Shown: in pieces, positions 33,787-45,499 of the stretch | How positions within the stretch are numbered: the stretch's first letter is position 1 | Layout: the number at the start of each line of letters is the position of its first letter | Origin: Ophiosphaerella korrae | Lineage: Eukaryota > Ascomycota > Dothideomycetes > Pleosporales > Phaeosphaeriaceae | Direction: 5' to 3' | Assembly: GCA_028456385.1 (NCBI GenBank) | Contig: JALNQF010000299.1 | Coordinates: 1-50,973, forward strand | DNA length: 50,973 bases | The notes under the pieces: generated by a model | Databases searched by the model: none | Told to the model about the DNA's origin: nothing | The model's input: the letters and a program-made list of their open reading frames with translations, nothing else | Position numbers and translations under genes: made by a program

Positions 33787-35002
33787 TGCATAGACAATAA
33801 AAATAAGTTATTTTGAGGCTTTCTACCACTCACAATATCGATTGGCTGTGAGCGCTATTCGATTGCACATTCGTTAGTCCTAGAATGTGGCCGTCGCCCA
33901 GTAGTCGACTTGTTTAGCTAGGACTCGGTAAGTTGAATGTGTACAAGTAAATTGGGGAAGAATAGCCAAGCAATTCTTTCTTCACTAATGCAATAAAGTA
34001 TCTTTTCTTCATCAGTTTTCTTCTTCTATCATCATGTATCTTCACCCAGCGCATTCATCGTGTAAATGACAGTCTCGACTCACCAGCGTCCGTAAAAGAC
34101 GACATCAAGATGTCAGATTTGATGGTCACTGAGTCACTGATACAAGTGGAGGTAAGAATTGAATTGATTCGGTTCTCTGTCTGGCATCTGCTTTCTGGCT
34201 GCTACTTATATTCTTCGCGCGATTCTTTGATGACTCTCGTTGCCCAAGGGTTGCCCTTTGTTGAGCTGGAGCGTTGCCCGATAGTTCCTCTCCTGTCAAA
34301 GGGATGCGCCGCAGTTGAGTTGGTGCGTCGCCACAGATTCCGAATCTGGTTGGCTCGCTTAGCTAGTGGCGCACGTGCCAGATCATCTGACACGAGAACA
34401 AAATTCTTTTAGATTTCAAAGCAGAAGTCGAATGGTCTGACCTATTCTCGCCGCTGAAACTTTAAATTGCGGGGTATACCAGAGGATTAAAAGGATAAAG
34501 TTGTAACTATCAGAAGTGCCAAAACAGTATGAATACATCAATTTTTCAACATTAGATAATTGGGTATGCCGAGATATTGTTGTCCAAGTGACTCTCAGTT
34601 CCTCAGGTTGGAAATCCAGTTCGGTTCATATATTTCATCCAACCGCTTCTGTACCCAGCCAACCCTCAGCCATAAGTATACTGCGGAATGCATTCCATGT
34701 GGTGTTTTCAAACAGGGAAACTGGCCCCTGTTCTTTTCATTCTCTTTGTTCCCACTTCAATGGGTCTGATTTGTAGCCGCGTCTGGTGTTCAGTGGCGAA
34801 TTGGTGTGCCACTATGCACTAGCATCGTCGACCTTCATATCTGTTCGCTGAAGAGCGTGTGGCAAAATTTATCGAAAGACGGCGAGTTGTCTTGCGGACT
34901 GTTTGATTTCTTTATCGAAATCTGAAGATGTCGGCGATGTTATGGTAATCTTCCGTCCTCCAGCCTAATTAGTCCTTTTCAATCACCGTGGTCTAATCCT
35001 TA
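33787..35002. other. Intergenic, no gene seen
   Basis: It lies between the ends of the Zn2Cys6 relic (+) and the histidine kinase (-), so it holds two 3' regions. Short plus frames at 34110-34412 and 34516-34776 have no recognised motifs and no splice partners. Confidence 0.45.
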
Positions 35003-38000
35003 TCAAAATTCTACGTGCGGGAACCATTGTTTGACCCATTTATCCAGGCCTTTTGGCCCGACTGGCTTAACAAGGTACTCGTTCGAGCCTGCATCAACTG
35101 CATTGCTTCTGTCCAGCACTGAATCCTGACCCGTGATCATGAAGATGACGCTTCTCTGCCACTCATGCTTTTGTTCTAACGCACGAATCTGCTTTGTCGC
35201 GTCAATGCCGTCACAGACAGGCATTTGTAGATCCATAAGAATAAGGTTGAATGGCTGCGTAACGAGTGGTTGGCACAGTAACCGGTCATCCACTGGAACG
35301 CGATGATCAGTGAAGATTCGTACGGCTTCGGCGCCGTCTTTTGCAGTGCAATATGGCATGTTGCGGCGGGTGCAGTACATTTCGAGAAGGCGGAGGTTAA
35401 CCGTATTATCGTCTACGAGAAGCACCATTGGGTTTGACACACGCGATGATATCTGTGCTGTTGACGATATATCCGTGTTGAGCTTTAATGCATCAAGCGA
35501 CTGGGATAACTTGGTTTCGATGGCGGATGGGAAAATACTACCTCGATGCTGTGGCAGAGCTAGTGGTTCTGTCACGGATGTTGTCGTTTTTGTCTGATCG
35601 ATAGCAACACCACCACATGGGCAGCTTCCAGAATCTAGCGAGGAGATCGCAATTTCAGCTAAAATGGCATCCGTCTGCTTCATTGCTTCTTCTAGTACAC
35701 TTTGTAGAAACGGGCCTTGCACGAATAGAACATTATTTTGCCGACAGAACTTGGATTTTTCAAAATCGACAAAGTTGCATACAAATTCAGGTACAAGACA
35801 AATTCCAACCTGATCGGGTGGCACGCGGCATACGTTATTGTGCAGTTGGCCCAGATTTGGCGTGTAGTCGAGCAAAATTAATGATCCTTCAATTTCAGTG
35901 GATTCATTGTAACCTTCATTCTTAAGAAAATCTGAAAAATAATGGCTTATGATGGAGTTTCGCGACGGCGAGGTGATTTGATGGAACGTCGGCGGAATTT
36001 GGACGAATCTCCCGTTTGAGGGAAGCCGTTGAGGTAACGAAGAAGCGCATTTGGGATTATTGAAAACTGCTCGGAAATGCGATCCCTTCCCAGCCGATGA
36101 CTGCACTAGCGAAACGTGTCCATTCATCAGTGACGCCGATTTGCATGCTAGTGTTAACCCGAGCCCGGCTCCGATTGTGTGTATGTTAACTTTATCATAT
36201 GCGTTGAATATACGCTTGTGATTAATCGCTTCAATTCCTCGTCCGTTATCTTCAACATCGACCGTCAAAGATTGGAAACCGTCTATCAACGAGAAAGTAA
36301 CCGCAACAACGCCACTAGGTGTATGTTGTATTGCGTTGACCACCAGTGGTTGCACGCAGTCGATGAAGAGACGCATGTCTAACTCGAGTGAATCGCAGTT
36401 AGGGGGAAAGTTGTGCCTAATGATGATCGATGGTCTGGCAGTAACATCTTGAGGAAGCATCGTTGATACTTCACTAAGCAACGTGGACTCAATTTCACTA
36501 ATTTTATGGAGTGAGGTTTCGCGCTGCGCTTCTGCAAGCCCCGCCCATTGATTGAGTTTAATTAGACTGTTGACTGTAGAGATGAGCTCTCGTGCTGATG
36601 TTCGAATGGTCTCGACGTACATACGAGGGTCCGGGTGGTCGCTATCTGGAGTTGCGATAGGTGATGATGCGGTAGTGCTCGGCATAACATTCCGCGAAAT
36701 CAACTCTTCAGTCAACAATTCCGCGGAGCCTAATATGCCATGAATGGGCGTTCGGAGCTGATGTGTAATGCCTCGCAAGAAATTGTCTTTTGCTTTTAAC
36801 GCCTCTTTTAGTGCACGGCCTTGCCAATAGCGACACAAGATCGTTGCGCATGTGTGAACGAACCCAGAATCAATATCGTCGAAGACATGCCGGAAGTCTT
36901 TGGAACCTACTAGGAGAAATGTGGGGATATCTTGACTTTTGCATTGCGTCGCAATGATACGCACAATCTTCGGGGCTATCAAATCCTGGTGGTTGACCTC
37001 TTCGATCATGTAGTCAAAGTACTCGCTATCTTCCCACAAGCCATGCTCCAAGGCCGATGTTTGGAAATCTGTCCCGCCTTCTAAATGGATGTGGCCATGG
37101 AATGATTTGTGGATACCAACTATTGCCATGGGGTAAAGTTCTTGTAACGTTTCAACGATCACTTCTTCCATATTGGCATCATCGTCGCACATTTTGTGTA
37201 GCTGGGAAGTCAGCTCCAACATCCGTCGGCGTTCTAGCTGGCGTCGTGCTCTCGAGCTATGAATAATATCAGACACAACCCAATCAGCCAGCCGGGCCAA
37301 AGATCTCTGCTGTTCCTCAGAGAGTTGGGCTTGTGGTGAGTTGGAAGCGACACAAAGGGAGCCGAATGCTACGTGTTGTCCATACTCGGTTTCAAAACGT
37401 AATGGGACTCCAGCATATGCTCTTAATCCTCCCTCAGCAACATGGGGTGATTCTTTAAACCGCCAGTCTTCGATCATGTTGAGGAGGGAAAATACAGTCT
37501 ATGATAGTTCAGCGAACTCAAATGACTATGGTAAACTGTAACATACCCCTGGTGGTTGATTGACAGTATGAGCACAGGTGCTTTCACGACGCGGCAGAAC
37601 AGCTAATGGAAGTCCAACCGTCACCATGCGCGTGTATGTGTTATGGCTAAGGAGACCGGCAATAACAAATTCCCAGCCTGCAGTCTCTCTTGCTAGGATT
37701 ACCTTTTCTTGCAAGCGAGACATAAGCTCCAGGTCTTCAAGGGCGCCACGCGTGTAGTAAAACAACATGGTCAGCCTTAATCTCTCGTTGCGCGTCAAGA
37801 CGGGGAACAGATAGTGGTCTACTGTACATTGCTGGGGACAGCCTGGCCTCGAGGGAATTGGTGCGGGTGCCCAAACATTCTCCTTAGTAGGATAAACAGA
37901 CTCGGCGACCTCGATGGTCCATACATCGAGGGCTCTGCTAGCATTTTCGACATCAAGGATTGGCGCGACAGTGGTCGGTCGCGATGACGCCAATGGCGGC

Positions 38001-38065
38001 TCGTGCTTGGACTGAAGCACCGCCGCATCTGCTCTGGGGAAGAAGGTGTCGCGTCTTGGAGGCAT
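35003..38065 (-). CDS. Hybrid histidine kinase with GAF region
   Basis: Exon 1 is 38065-37547 and exon 2 is 37498-35003, joined across a 48-nt intron (GTATGT..ATAG). They give 1004 residues. Residues about 60-400 form a GAF-like sensor (Cys-Ala-His-Thr segment, YAGVPL, FGSLCVAS). The HisKA H-box is GITHQLRTPIHGI with phospho-acceptor His419. The HATPase has N561 (N box), DNGRG at 590-594 and GAGLGL at about 617-622. The C-terminal receiver has VDDN (Asp869/870), phospho-acceptor Asp929 in LILMDLQMP and Lys984 in YLVKP. All catalytic residues are present and no stop interrupts 832 codons. Such cytosolic fungal kinases feed a His-Asp phosphorelay through Ypd1 to Ssk1 or Skn7. The signal sensed cannot be read from the sequence and I do not assign a group number. 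It looks intact beside decayed neighbours. Confidence 0.93.
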
Positions 38066-39729
38066 GAGACTGCGGTAGAAACTACCAACCCCCCAGTTTC
38101 CGGAGGCAAAATACCGTCGGATTGTGGATATCCGAGTTTGTTGCGCTGGCGGAAGTTGACGATGAGGCTTTCACGTTTCAATTGCCAGGGTGGGGTGACA
38201 TGCCTAGCGCAACCGGTACTTCGGCTGGCGCCCCCAACGCTCCGGCGCCATCACCGAGGACCGTTCCAGACCATACATATTGTAGGCACTTGTTCGCGAT
38301 CGTAGCCAAGGCATTAGAGTTCTTTCCACCGGCTGTATGCTTAGGCTACTAGGTAGGTAGCACATAAACTTCGTAAGGCATGTGGCGAAGTCGCTGAGCG
38401 ATATGACCCATAGTGCATGTCTCGCTGGGCTAGGCACTAACTAGCTGCGAAAGGCGAAAAACCTTGGAATTTCCTGTGAGCCAAGACTAAATACCCATAC
38501 CTGACATGACGGGCACCTTGGCTGAATATAATTATTTCTGCTGAAAGCCCAATCGTTTTGAATTGCGTAAGTGAATTAGTTCATATTTTCGAGACGGCTT
38601 GAGAAATAGACAACAGTACAGAGCCTGCGTGCTTCTAGCAATTGGTAACTTTGAATGCACAATAGTCTAAAACTTTTGGCAGTTGTGTATTCAAAATCTC
38701 GGCGTTGAGATGTGCCATGAAATAGAGACCACCTTTTGGATCTTTATTCTGCAGGCGGGTGGATGCACAAGGCGAGATGAGGTCCACGTTGCCAAGATGG
38801 CGAGCAATATCAGTCTTGTTAACAATCGCTTGGGGGTATCGTTGTCTGCCCCGCTCCTACTGTAATTCATCTGAGTTTCTTAGACACAATTTTGCCGAAC
38901 AACACAATTTCGGATACCCATATCGCATCAATCTTCTAGCTCTGATATCACGTATATCACTTCATTTTCCTTCGTGGCGCCATACGCCCCTTCGGTTGCA
39001 AGCTGATGTCGAGTTCAGCCTGGTCGGGTATGTGGGGAGCGATTTCTCACCCTACGTAGTTCTATCGCATACATAGGGCTCAGATCTTGAAGAAGTAAGA
39101 TACAAGGGCTTAACCAACAACACGGGCGATCCCATGACCAAGATAGGCTACCACGAACTCCGTCTCTGCGCAGAACAAGCTGCTCGGAATGGTTTGAAGC
39201 CTTTCTGGGTAGATATCTACTCTATCAACGTCGATCCAGTTACAATGCCCTACAAAAGGGTTGTATATTGCCGCGAGAAACGGTAGGCGTTGAAATTGTG
39301 AACTCGCCACCAGTACTGCAATATAGCCTGTATAGCCAACTGACCTCACTTCATTTCCTCTTATAATTAGCGTCGTATTCTCTCTTTGTAAGCAAAATCA
39401 AAAATTATGTCTAGCTTAGCTTCGGCTCAGCCGCTGCTTGGTTTGCACCGCCACCGCTAAGACACATGCAGCTCTCCCAGTTTTAGACCTGGGCTGCCGC
39501 CTTCAGAGCCTTTAGAGAGGCGACTCGCCCAAAATTTGGCTATTCTCTCTTTGAGACGGCTAGCTAAATTCTCAGCGACTAGCCGAATCTGGGCCCTAAT
39601 CAGCGGTTTTTTGGTGTATCTAATCGCTCCAAAAAATTCGGAGAAAGTTCCGTCTTCGGCTACCTATTAACTTCCTTCTTTCCCTGTTTTAAGTATCTTT
39701 TCTTAGTGAAAACACCAATTGTTTCTAGG
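38066..39729. other. Intergenic, no gene seen
   Basis: It holds the upstream regions of the histidine kinase (-) and of the APH-type relic (+). Plus frames at 38683-39076 and the minus frame 39349-39110 show no family motifs. The segment 39530-39660 is pyrimidine-rich with repeated TTCGG motifs; its role is unknown. Confidence 0.45.
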
Positions 39730-41575
39730 ATGCGGAGAATCCGTTTTAACCCCAAAAATCCTCTTTCCCTTTCTTTCCCCTCTTTTGGCCTTCGGCAAGC
39801 TCTTTCGACGAAACATACACCAGAGGACAGCAAAGCGTCGGCAAGTATCAGTGATCCAGACCATCCATCCTATAATTACACATCCGGAAGGTGGCTGTAA
39901 GTCTTGCCTGGGTGGCTCTAAAATGTAAATATTCGCGCTCCTAGACTAATAGCACCGCACCACTGTAGCTACAATGAACGTTTGCGCCTCTCTGAAAGAC
40001 GACGTTATTTCAACATCCATGGGCTCTTTCAAGTTATTGCCAAGTCTGTCGGCCATTCTACCGACGATATCACTACCTTTACAAAGGTTTCTGAAGGCGG
40101 TTCTTGTCGTATCTTTGAAGCTACTTTCTAAGATGTAGTAAAGGTGATTGTGCGCCTTCCATACCCGTCGACAGTACCTCGTAAGTATGATATCGCCAGC
40201 GAGGTTGCCACGATGGAATTCCTACGAATACATGGAGTTCCAATTCCTAAGGTCTTTGATTGGAGCTCCTCGACATCTAATCAAGTTGGGTCTGAATATA
40301 TTATTATGGAGAGGACTCCGGGTAAAGACTTAGAAGATACTTGGTATACTATGACGTTACAAGAGAGGATGGATGTGGTAGAGAAGATTGTTGATATTGA
40401 GAAGATACTCTTTACTATCCGATTCCCTGCCAGTGGCAGCCTATACTTCAAAGAGTCCTTGGACGCTAATATCATGACGGTAGATAAATCACCAGATATC
40501 GATATCAGTTACAAAGAAACAGATAGGTTTTGCGTTGGGCCATCAACTGAATTACTTTGGTGGTATCAAAGGCGAGATGAATTAGCCGTCAATCGAGGAC
40601 CCCGTAAGAGATCCTTAATTTACGCCATCTTAAAATATCTAACTAGTGTGCAGGGGAAACTTCCCGGGACCTATTGAAGGCGGCTGGCCAGAGAGAGTTG
40701 ACCTGGCTTCAAAAATTCGGCGAGCAACGTTTTCCTCGTGAATCGTTTTACAGAGAATTTTATGGTCGTCAAAAGGTGGACCCACAGGTGCAAATAGGTA
40801 ACCTGTTGGACTATCTAAAAGTCGCTCCGCATATTGTTCCCGAAAGAGAGGATATGAATCAACCTACTATCCGACACCCAGATCTCTCACCTAACAACGT
40901 GTTTATCTCTGAATCCGGCGATATTACTGGCGTCATCGACTGGCAGCACAGCATGATTCTCCCTGTTTTCCTACAAGCTAAGATTCCGAAGCATTTTCAG
41001 AACTATGGCGACGACGATTCGGAGAAATTTCGACTCCTTGACAAAGAGTGAGAAGGAAAGGGAGGCGGAATTCTACCGCCGACGACAGTTCCACTATTTC
41101 TATCTGGGGTTTACCAGTCGCAATAACAAGCCCCATTTTCATGCGATGGGAACGTATGACCTTTTTGTAAGGAATCTGCTCTATGATACTGCTGGTAGGC
41201 CATGGGAAGGCGATAATACTTCACTTAAGGCGGAACTAGTATATACATCGACCTATTGGCCTGATATTGCCACTTCGGTTATGAAACGAGCTGAATTTCC
41301 TGCTAAATGCTCCGAAGCAGAAGCCATAGAATGCCTCGATATTGATGCGAAGCAGAAGAACATCGAAGCAGAAGAACGTAGATGCACAGATGCAGCGACT
41401 GCGCGACTTCATTGGCGTCAACATCGATGGTTGGGTGCCGACTGAATTATATGAAGAAGCGGGGGAGAAAGGACGATATATAAAACATCAAATGCTGGAG
41501 GCTGCTGAGACGGAGGATGAGAAGATGGGGCTGGACGAAAATTGGCCATTCCAGGATCACGAGGAGTTAGATTAG
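39730..41575 (+). pseudogene. APH-family (AIM9-like) phosphotransferase, broken
   Basis: Exon 1 is 39730-39896, with a basic, mitochondrial-type N-terminus and YNYTSGRWL. Exon 2 is 39969-40603 and exon 3 starts at 40654, with introns of 72 nt (GACTAAT branch) and 50 nt. Family motifs in order are YNERLRL, FTKVSEGG, ASEVATMEFL, GSEYIIMERTPGK, the catalytic-loop-like RHPDLSPNNVF, GVIDWQHS, KIPKHFQNYGDDD and FYRRRQFHYFYLGFTSRNN. It belongs to the fungal aminoglycoside-phosphotransferase-like kinases related to yeast Aim9; the substrate is unknown. Three lesions are seen. A TAA at 40129-40131 falls between the Gly-rich region and the VIVRLPYP strand. A frame loss near 41035 follows DDDSE, probably a small deletion before NFDSL. 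A 16-bp tandem duplication at 41349-41380 shifts the tail, which otherwise reads DAQMQRLRDFIGVNIDGWVP. Clearly a pseudogene. Confidence 0.82.
41349..41380 (+). repeat. 16-bp tandem duplication in APH relic
   Basis: GAAGCAGAAGAACATC (41349-41364) is followed directly by GAAGCAGAAGAACGTA (41365-41380), 13 of 16 identical. Because 16 is not a multiple of three, it moves the reading frame out of the conserved C-terminus, which is intact one frame over. Confidence 0.8.
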
Positions 41576-42394
41576 CAGCGTGCTAGTTGCGAAGACACGC
41601 TTACATGTCACTTCTTAAAAGGCCTTATTTTTGGCCGAAAGTTGGCTACTCAGGGTCCGTGCATAGCTCTCTGGAAGTGGCGGGTCAATGTGCGCCAGGC
41701 CCTTTTTCTAGGTGTATAAGAGCAGGGTGAGCAATTAATTAGGGTGAGTAAATGATTAGGGTAAGAGTCCTTACAATCACGGTGATTTGGAAGCACATGT
41801 TCATCTTATTTTGAGTCTTTTGCCTTCTGTATCCATTCTACGGCCACTTACTTTAATTACAAATCTTGATATAGTGGCCTTATTACTACGAATGAGTTCG
41901 CTTCTCACAACTGTTCTTTTTAGGTGACCTCGGGAGACTCGGATCTTCCAAGGTTGCCATTTGTGTCAGGCAACAGCATGGAAAATAGACTTGTTCTTAA
42001 TATTTAAGGTAGTTTTGGTAAAGTCTTGGTAGAGCCCGGCCACTCGCTTGCCCGTCCATAACGCTATGCGCTCTAACCTCAAGTTACAATAGGTATAACG
42101 ACACAACGCAGCTATAAATAGTAGAGAAACTTATTCTGAACTTGCTTTAGTACGTTGCTATACTTTTTACGGATTTTAGGGTTATTGGCATTTCATTTTA
42201 CTGTTATACAATGTCTTCCGCGGAGCAGCTTTCACTAGGGTAACACCAAAAAAAAAAACGAGCTTGTTCATATAGTTCTACCAGTACCAAATACCACATA
42301 ATTAATCCTAATCTTACTAGAGATTAGTGCCAGTGGCAAACACAATAAGAACCGTAGTATAACTAGACGCTAGTAGATTAGCCATCAAGTCTCA
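41576..42394. other. Intergenic, AT-rich
   Basis: Between the 3' ends of the APH relic (+) and the DUF6594 gene (-). AT-rich in its right half, with a run of A at 42248-42259. No gene is visible. Confidence 0.45.
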
Positions 42395-43270
42395 TTAAAA
42401 TTGAACAATGACATACGTTGCCCCAGCGAGGACTAACTCTATTGTCTTCGGCTTAGTAAATACTGAGATCAAGACGAGATAGGTGATGGTGGAAACCATG
42501 ACAACGAGAATTCGGACCAATGGGGTCCTTATGATATTGCATACAACAACTGGTGCAAGAAGCAGGAGCGTTATAATGAGTAGCAGGATCGCTCTGGCTA
42601 TTTGCTGGATCAACCTGCCGGAATAAATGTGGACATTCGAATCGTTGGACATGTTGTGGAGAAGCCTCTACATATCGGTTAGCCTAGTCCTAATGCAGAA
42701 CAAAACTTCCTTGCCTTCCGAAACTTCAGACATGATTGGATGAACCTATTTTCTACCCAAGCTTCAAGTTTCGATACAGCACTGTCGTTAGCAGGAGCGA
42801 GGGACGCCAGATCTTCGTGATACGTCAAGTAGGCACTCTCCTCTTCAGCCAGACAGCCGTTGCCGTCCAACTAGTTTTGTAGGCTCTCGACATCCCGCTG
42901 CTGAGCGCTGCTGAGACTCAGCATGCTGCGTGTCCTGCCAGCAAATTTGTATGTTTCTAGTCTCAGCACCGATTCTCAATGTCTTGTATTTGTGCTTACC
43001 ATAATCAGCAAGCTTTGATTCGATCTCAGAAATCAGAGAGATTCGCTCTAGATTTTTATCGCATCGGGCCTTTCCTAGAAAGAGGGGAGACTTCTCTTCT
43101 TGGTCGACCTGTTCTAGCCTCTCCTCGAGCACAGACAGCCGGTCCTGCTTCAGGAGGAGGAGTCGAGCCCGAATCTTGGAGAAGCGTCGGCATATAATGT
43201 ACGGATCATACGCTGCCAGGAGTGCGGTATAACGTGGGTATCCGGGCCTGTGATCCTCAACTATCCTCAT
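42395..43270 (-). pseudogene. DUF6594 membrane protein with one in-frame TAG
   Basis: Exons 43270-43000, 42956-42715 and 42667-42395 sum to 262 codons in one frame. Intron 1 is 43 nt (GTAAGC..CTAG). Intron 2 is 47 nt with a rare GC..AG border (GCAAGG, CTAAC branch). The family is a fungal helical membrane protein of unknown role. The N-terminus reads GYPRYTALLAAYDP, RRFSKIRARLLLLKQD and a coiled LEERLEQVDQEE. The middle has YLTYHEDLASLAPAND. The C-terminus has NVHIYSG and two hydrophobic segments (AILLLIITLLLLAPVVV; RILVVMVSTITYLVLISVF). The only defect is a TAG at 42873-42871, within N[stop]LDGN, where the family has Trp as I remember it. Everything else reads cleanly, so this is either a very young pseudogene or a recoded gene. 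Confidence 0.75.
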
Positions 43271-43750
43271 ACATCCGTTAGTGAGGCACTCTAATTATTG
43301 AAGGAATGCGATTATCACTCTTTTTGGTTTGTGCTTTTACCGTGGCGCCTGATTCCGAGAGCCTGTAAAGTGGCAGCCCGGGTCCGGCTGTCTCCATCTC
43401 CAGGTAGCTTTCTAAGCAGCAACTGAGGGTGGTGATGAGGGGAATGTTCTTGATCTTGATCTTGTGGGTTTGTACCAGGCTGGCCTTCCTCTGTTGCGGC
43501 ACCGCCTTGCCGAGATTTCGCTAGCGCTCTTGCCTCGCCTCTTACCGTATGAGCCATCTTATGTGCAGCGATGCCTTCGCCAAGCACGAATCAGGCTATG
43601 ACACATCATAATCACAGCCGCAAGGCTACATTCCCACGGATGCTCCAAGGCTGAATCTAGTGGTCTTATAAGGCAGACAGTTGTCGTTAACTGGCCGTGG
43701 AGTTTGAGCAACCAAGCTTCTTGCCCACCAGCTAACTTCCACAAGGCAAC
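43271..43750. other. Short gap between divergent genes
   Basis: It separates the DUF6594 start (-) from the small plus-strand gene and should hold both promoters. Minus frames (43587-43315 and 43502-43278) are open but low-complexity, without family motifs, and have no good splice to the DUF6594 start. Not called. Confidence 0.4.
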
Positions 43751-44105
43751 ATGGCGACCTCTGGAAGGTGAGCAGGTATTTTCCGTTGCTAGTTTAGCTT
43801 CGATATCCATGCTCAGCAGCTATAAGTCCTAGGATCTCCTTTGATGAGGAAGGCGAGCGTCCCTATGTGGTCGCTTATGCTCAGGTAGGTATGCCGGTGA
43901 GATTCTCTGACGATTTCTTACCATGGTGCCATAGAAGCCGAAATTCAAAGTAGGGCAAAGCATATACCTACACAACGGCGGAACCCGCGAAGGGCCTTAT
44001 ATAATTGCAGCTGTTAGCTCGGGAAAATATATACTTTGTTTCGAAGATGGCGAGGTTGTGAAGAACGGTGAGGAGATAGACGTAGATTACTTGGAAGCAG
44101 CTTGA
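43751..44105 (+). CDS. Small conserved-looking protein, 79 residues
   Basis: Three exons are inferred: 43751-43767 (17 nt), 43833-43884 and 43935-44105. Introns are 65 nt (GTGAGC..CTAG) and 50 nt (GTAGGT..ATAG). The product has 79 residues: MATSGRISFDEEGERPYVVA then a segment with KPKFKVGQSIYL, GGTREGPYIIAAV, GKYILCFEDGEVV and the end EEIDVDYLEAA. The alternating strands and glycines suggest a small SH3- or KOW-like barrel. I believe similar short fungal proteins exist, but I know no function. Without the 17-nt first exon there is no in-frame ATG. It lies 293 bp upstream of the caspase-like gene on the same strand, so they might be co-regulated. The protein is cytosolic by appearance. Confidence 0.65.
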
Positions 44106-44398
44106 AGGTGGGGTACGCATTCACCCAGCTGTAGCGTCTTTTTTGCTTTTAAGCCCCGCCTCGCTACCCCACCTTGACCGGTGAAAAGGATGCTTGGCTG
44201 CAAGTGCGGTTTTCTTGCACTCGCTTTGTTAGTTGAATGCTTTGCGAATTGGAATGCTGCCTCGCAATCTCTGCTTGTAAATGCGCCTTACTCGCTCTTG
44301 TTTCTTTAGTGGAAAGATTTACCTGCTTGACACTTTGTAACTTCACGCCTTTAACCACAAACCTTGGCAGACGTTGGCCGCTCAAACCCCTCAGCGCC

Positions 44399-45499
44399 AT
44401 GGAAAACTCAACCCTGATTACCACACATTATGCTATTTTGGTTGGCATCGACGACTATCCAGATAAACCACTGAAGGCTTGTGTGCGAGACGTTCAGGAA
44501 GCCCAGGCACATCTAAAAAGTGCATTACAAGACGCTGTTAAAATACAGATGATCACCAGCCAATTCGGTGAGAAATCGTCTGATTCAGCGGACAATTCGA
44601 CGCTGTGGCCAACCTACAAAAACGTCATTTCAGCTTTTGAGAAGGCCACTTCCCTGGCAAGAGCCGGAGACTTTGTATACATCCACTACTCAGGGCATGG
44701 TACCCGAAAGCCACCTAGTGGTGATTTTTCCAATAAATCGACAGGCGATCTTGCGCTGGTACTCCTTAGCGGAGAGGAGAAGAAACAAGTGAGCTATCTT
44801 TGGGGCTACGAACTAGCGCGACTACTAAAGGCTATGGTTGACAAAGGGCTGGTTGTCACTCTTGTTCTCGACTGCTGCTTCTCTGCGAGTGTCTACCGCC
44901 ACGATGATGATTCCGGCATCCGCTTCGTCCCATACGATAGCGAGATTGAGTTGATACATCCTTTCAATCCAAATAACAGCCTAGTAGGCGAAGGTCCAGC
45001 TTACCGAGACGCTTCTACGCTCCCTAACTGGCTCATTAACCCAGACAAATATGCCATACTCGCTGCGTGTGGTCCCCACGAATTAGCCAATGAGCCTAGA
45101 ATTGATGGGCAGCGCCACGGAATGTTATCCTACTATCTTCTCAAAACCATCGAAACTGTTGGCCTCACAAGAAGGCACAAGGATATCTACGATCATGTGC
45201 GTGCGAAATTCCGAGGTTCCGGCTCACGCCATCAAAATCCAGTCTTCTATGGGAACCAAAATCAATGCTTCTTCGGGCGAACTAATAAAGATATTATGAG
45301 AACGAAAATTCCAATTGTGGTTACTAAAAATGGTACTCTCGAGCTACAGGCTGGCCATGTACACGGTGTTTATGACGGCGATCAGTTTGTGTTACATCCC
45401 CTTGGCATTGATGAAGATGAACCCCAGTCACAAGAAACTTCGGTAGTTTCCAAGGTGACCCGTACTGGAGCTCTATCATCGAATCTACAGCTACCATAG
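44399..45499 (+). CDS. Caspase-like (C14) protein, truncated by TAG
   Basis: As written it encodes 366 residues with a complete peptidase C14 (caspase-fold) domain. It has YAILVGIDDYP and LKACVRDV at the N-terminus, the catalytic His100 in YIHYSGHGTR and Cys160 in LVLDCCFSA (compare DSCHSG of metacaspases), then AILAACGPHELA and MLSYYLLKT. Metacaspase-type proteases cleave after basic residues and act in fungal stress and cell death; specificity here is not proven. A TAG at 45497-45499 ends the frame, but the same frame continues for 273 more codons. The ATG at 44399 (MENSTL) is chosen because upstream residues are unlike the family. It runs tail to tail with the TPR-CHAT gene, with 50 bp between. 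The catalytic part could still work alone. Confidence 0.85.
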   Translation: MENSTLITTHYAILVGIDDYPDKPLKACVRDVQEAQAHLKSALQDAVKIQMITSQFGEKSSDSADNSTLWPTYKNVISAFEKATSLARAGDFVYIHYSGHGTRKPPSGDFSNKSTGDLALVLLSGEEKKQVSYLWGYELARLLKAMVDKGLVVTLVLDCCFSASVYRHDDDSGIRFVPYDSEIELIHPFNPNNSLVGEGPAYRDASTLPNWLINPDKYAILAACGPHELANEPRIDGQRHGMLSYYLLKTIETVGLTRRHKDIYDHVRAKFRGSGSRHQNPVFYGNQNQCFFGRTNKDIMRTKIPIVVTKNGTLELQAGHVHGVYDGDQFVLHPLGIDEDEPQSQETSVVSKVTRTGALSSNLQLP

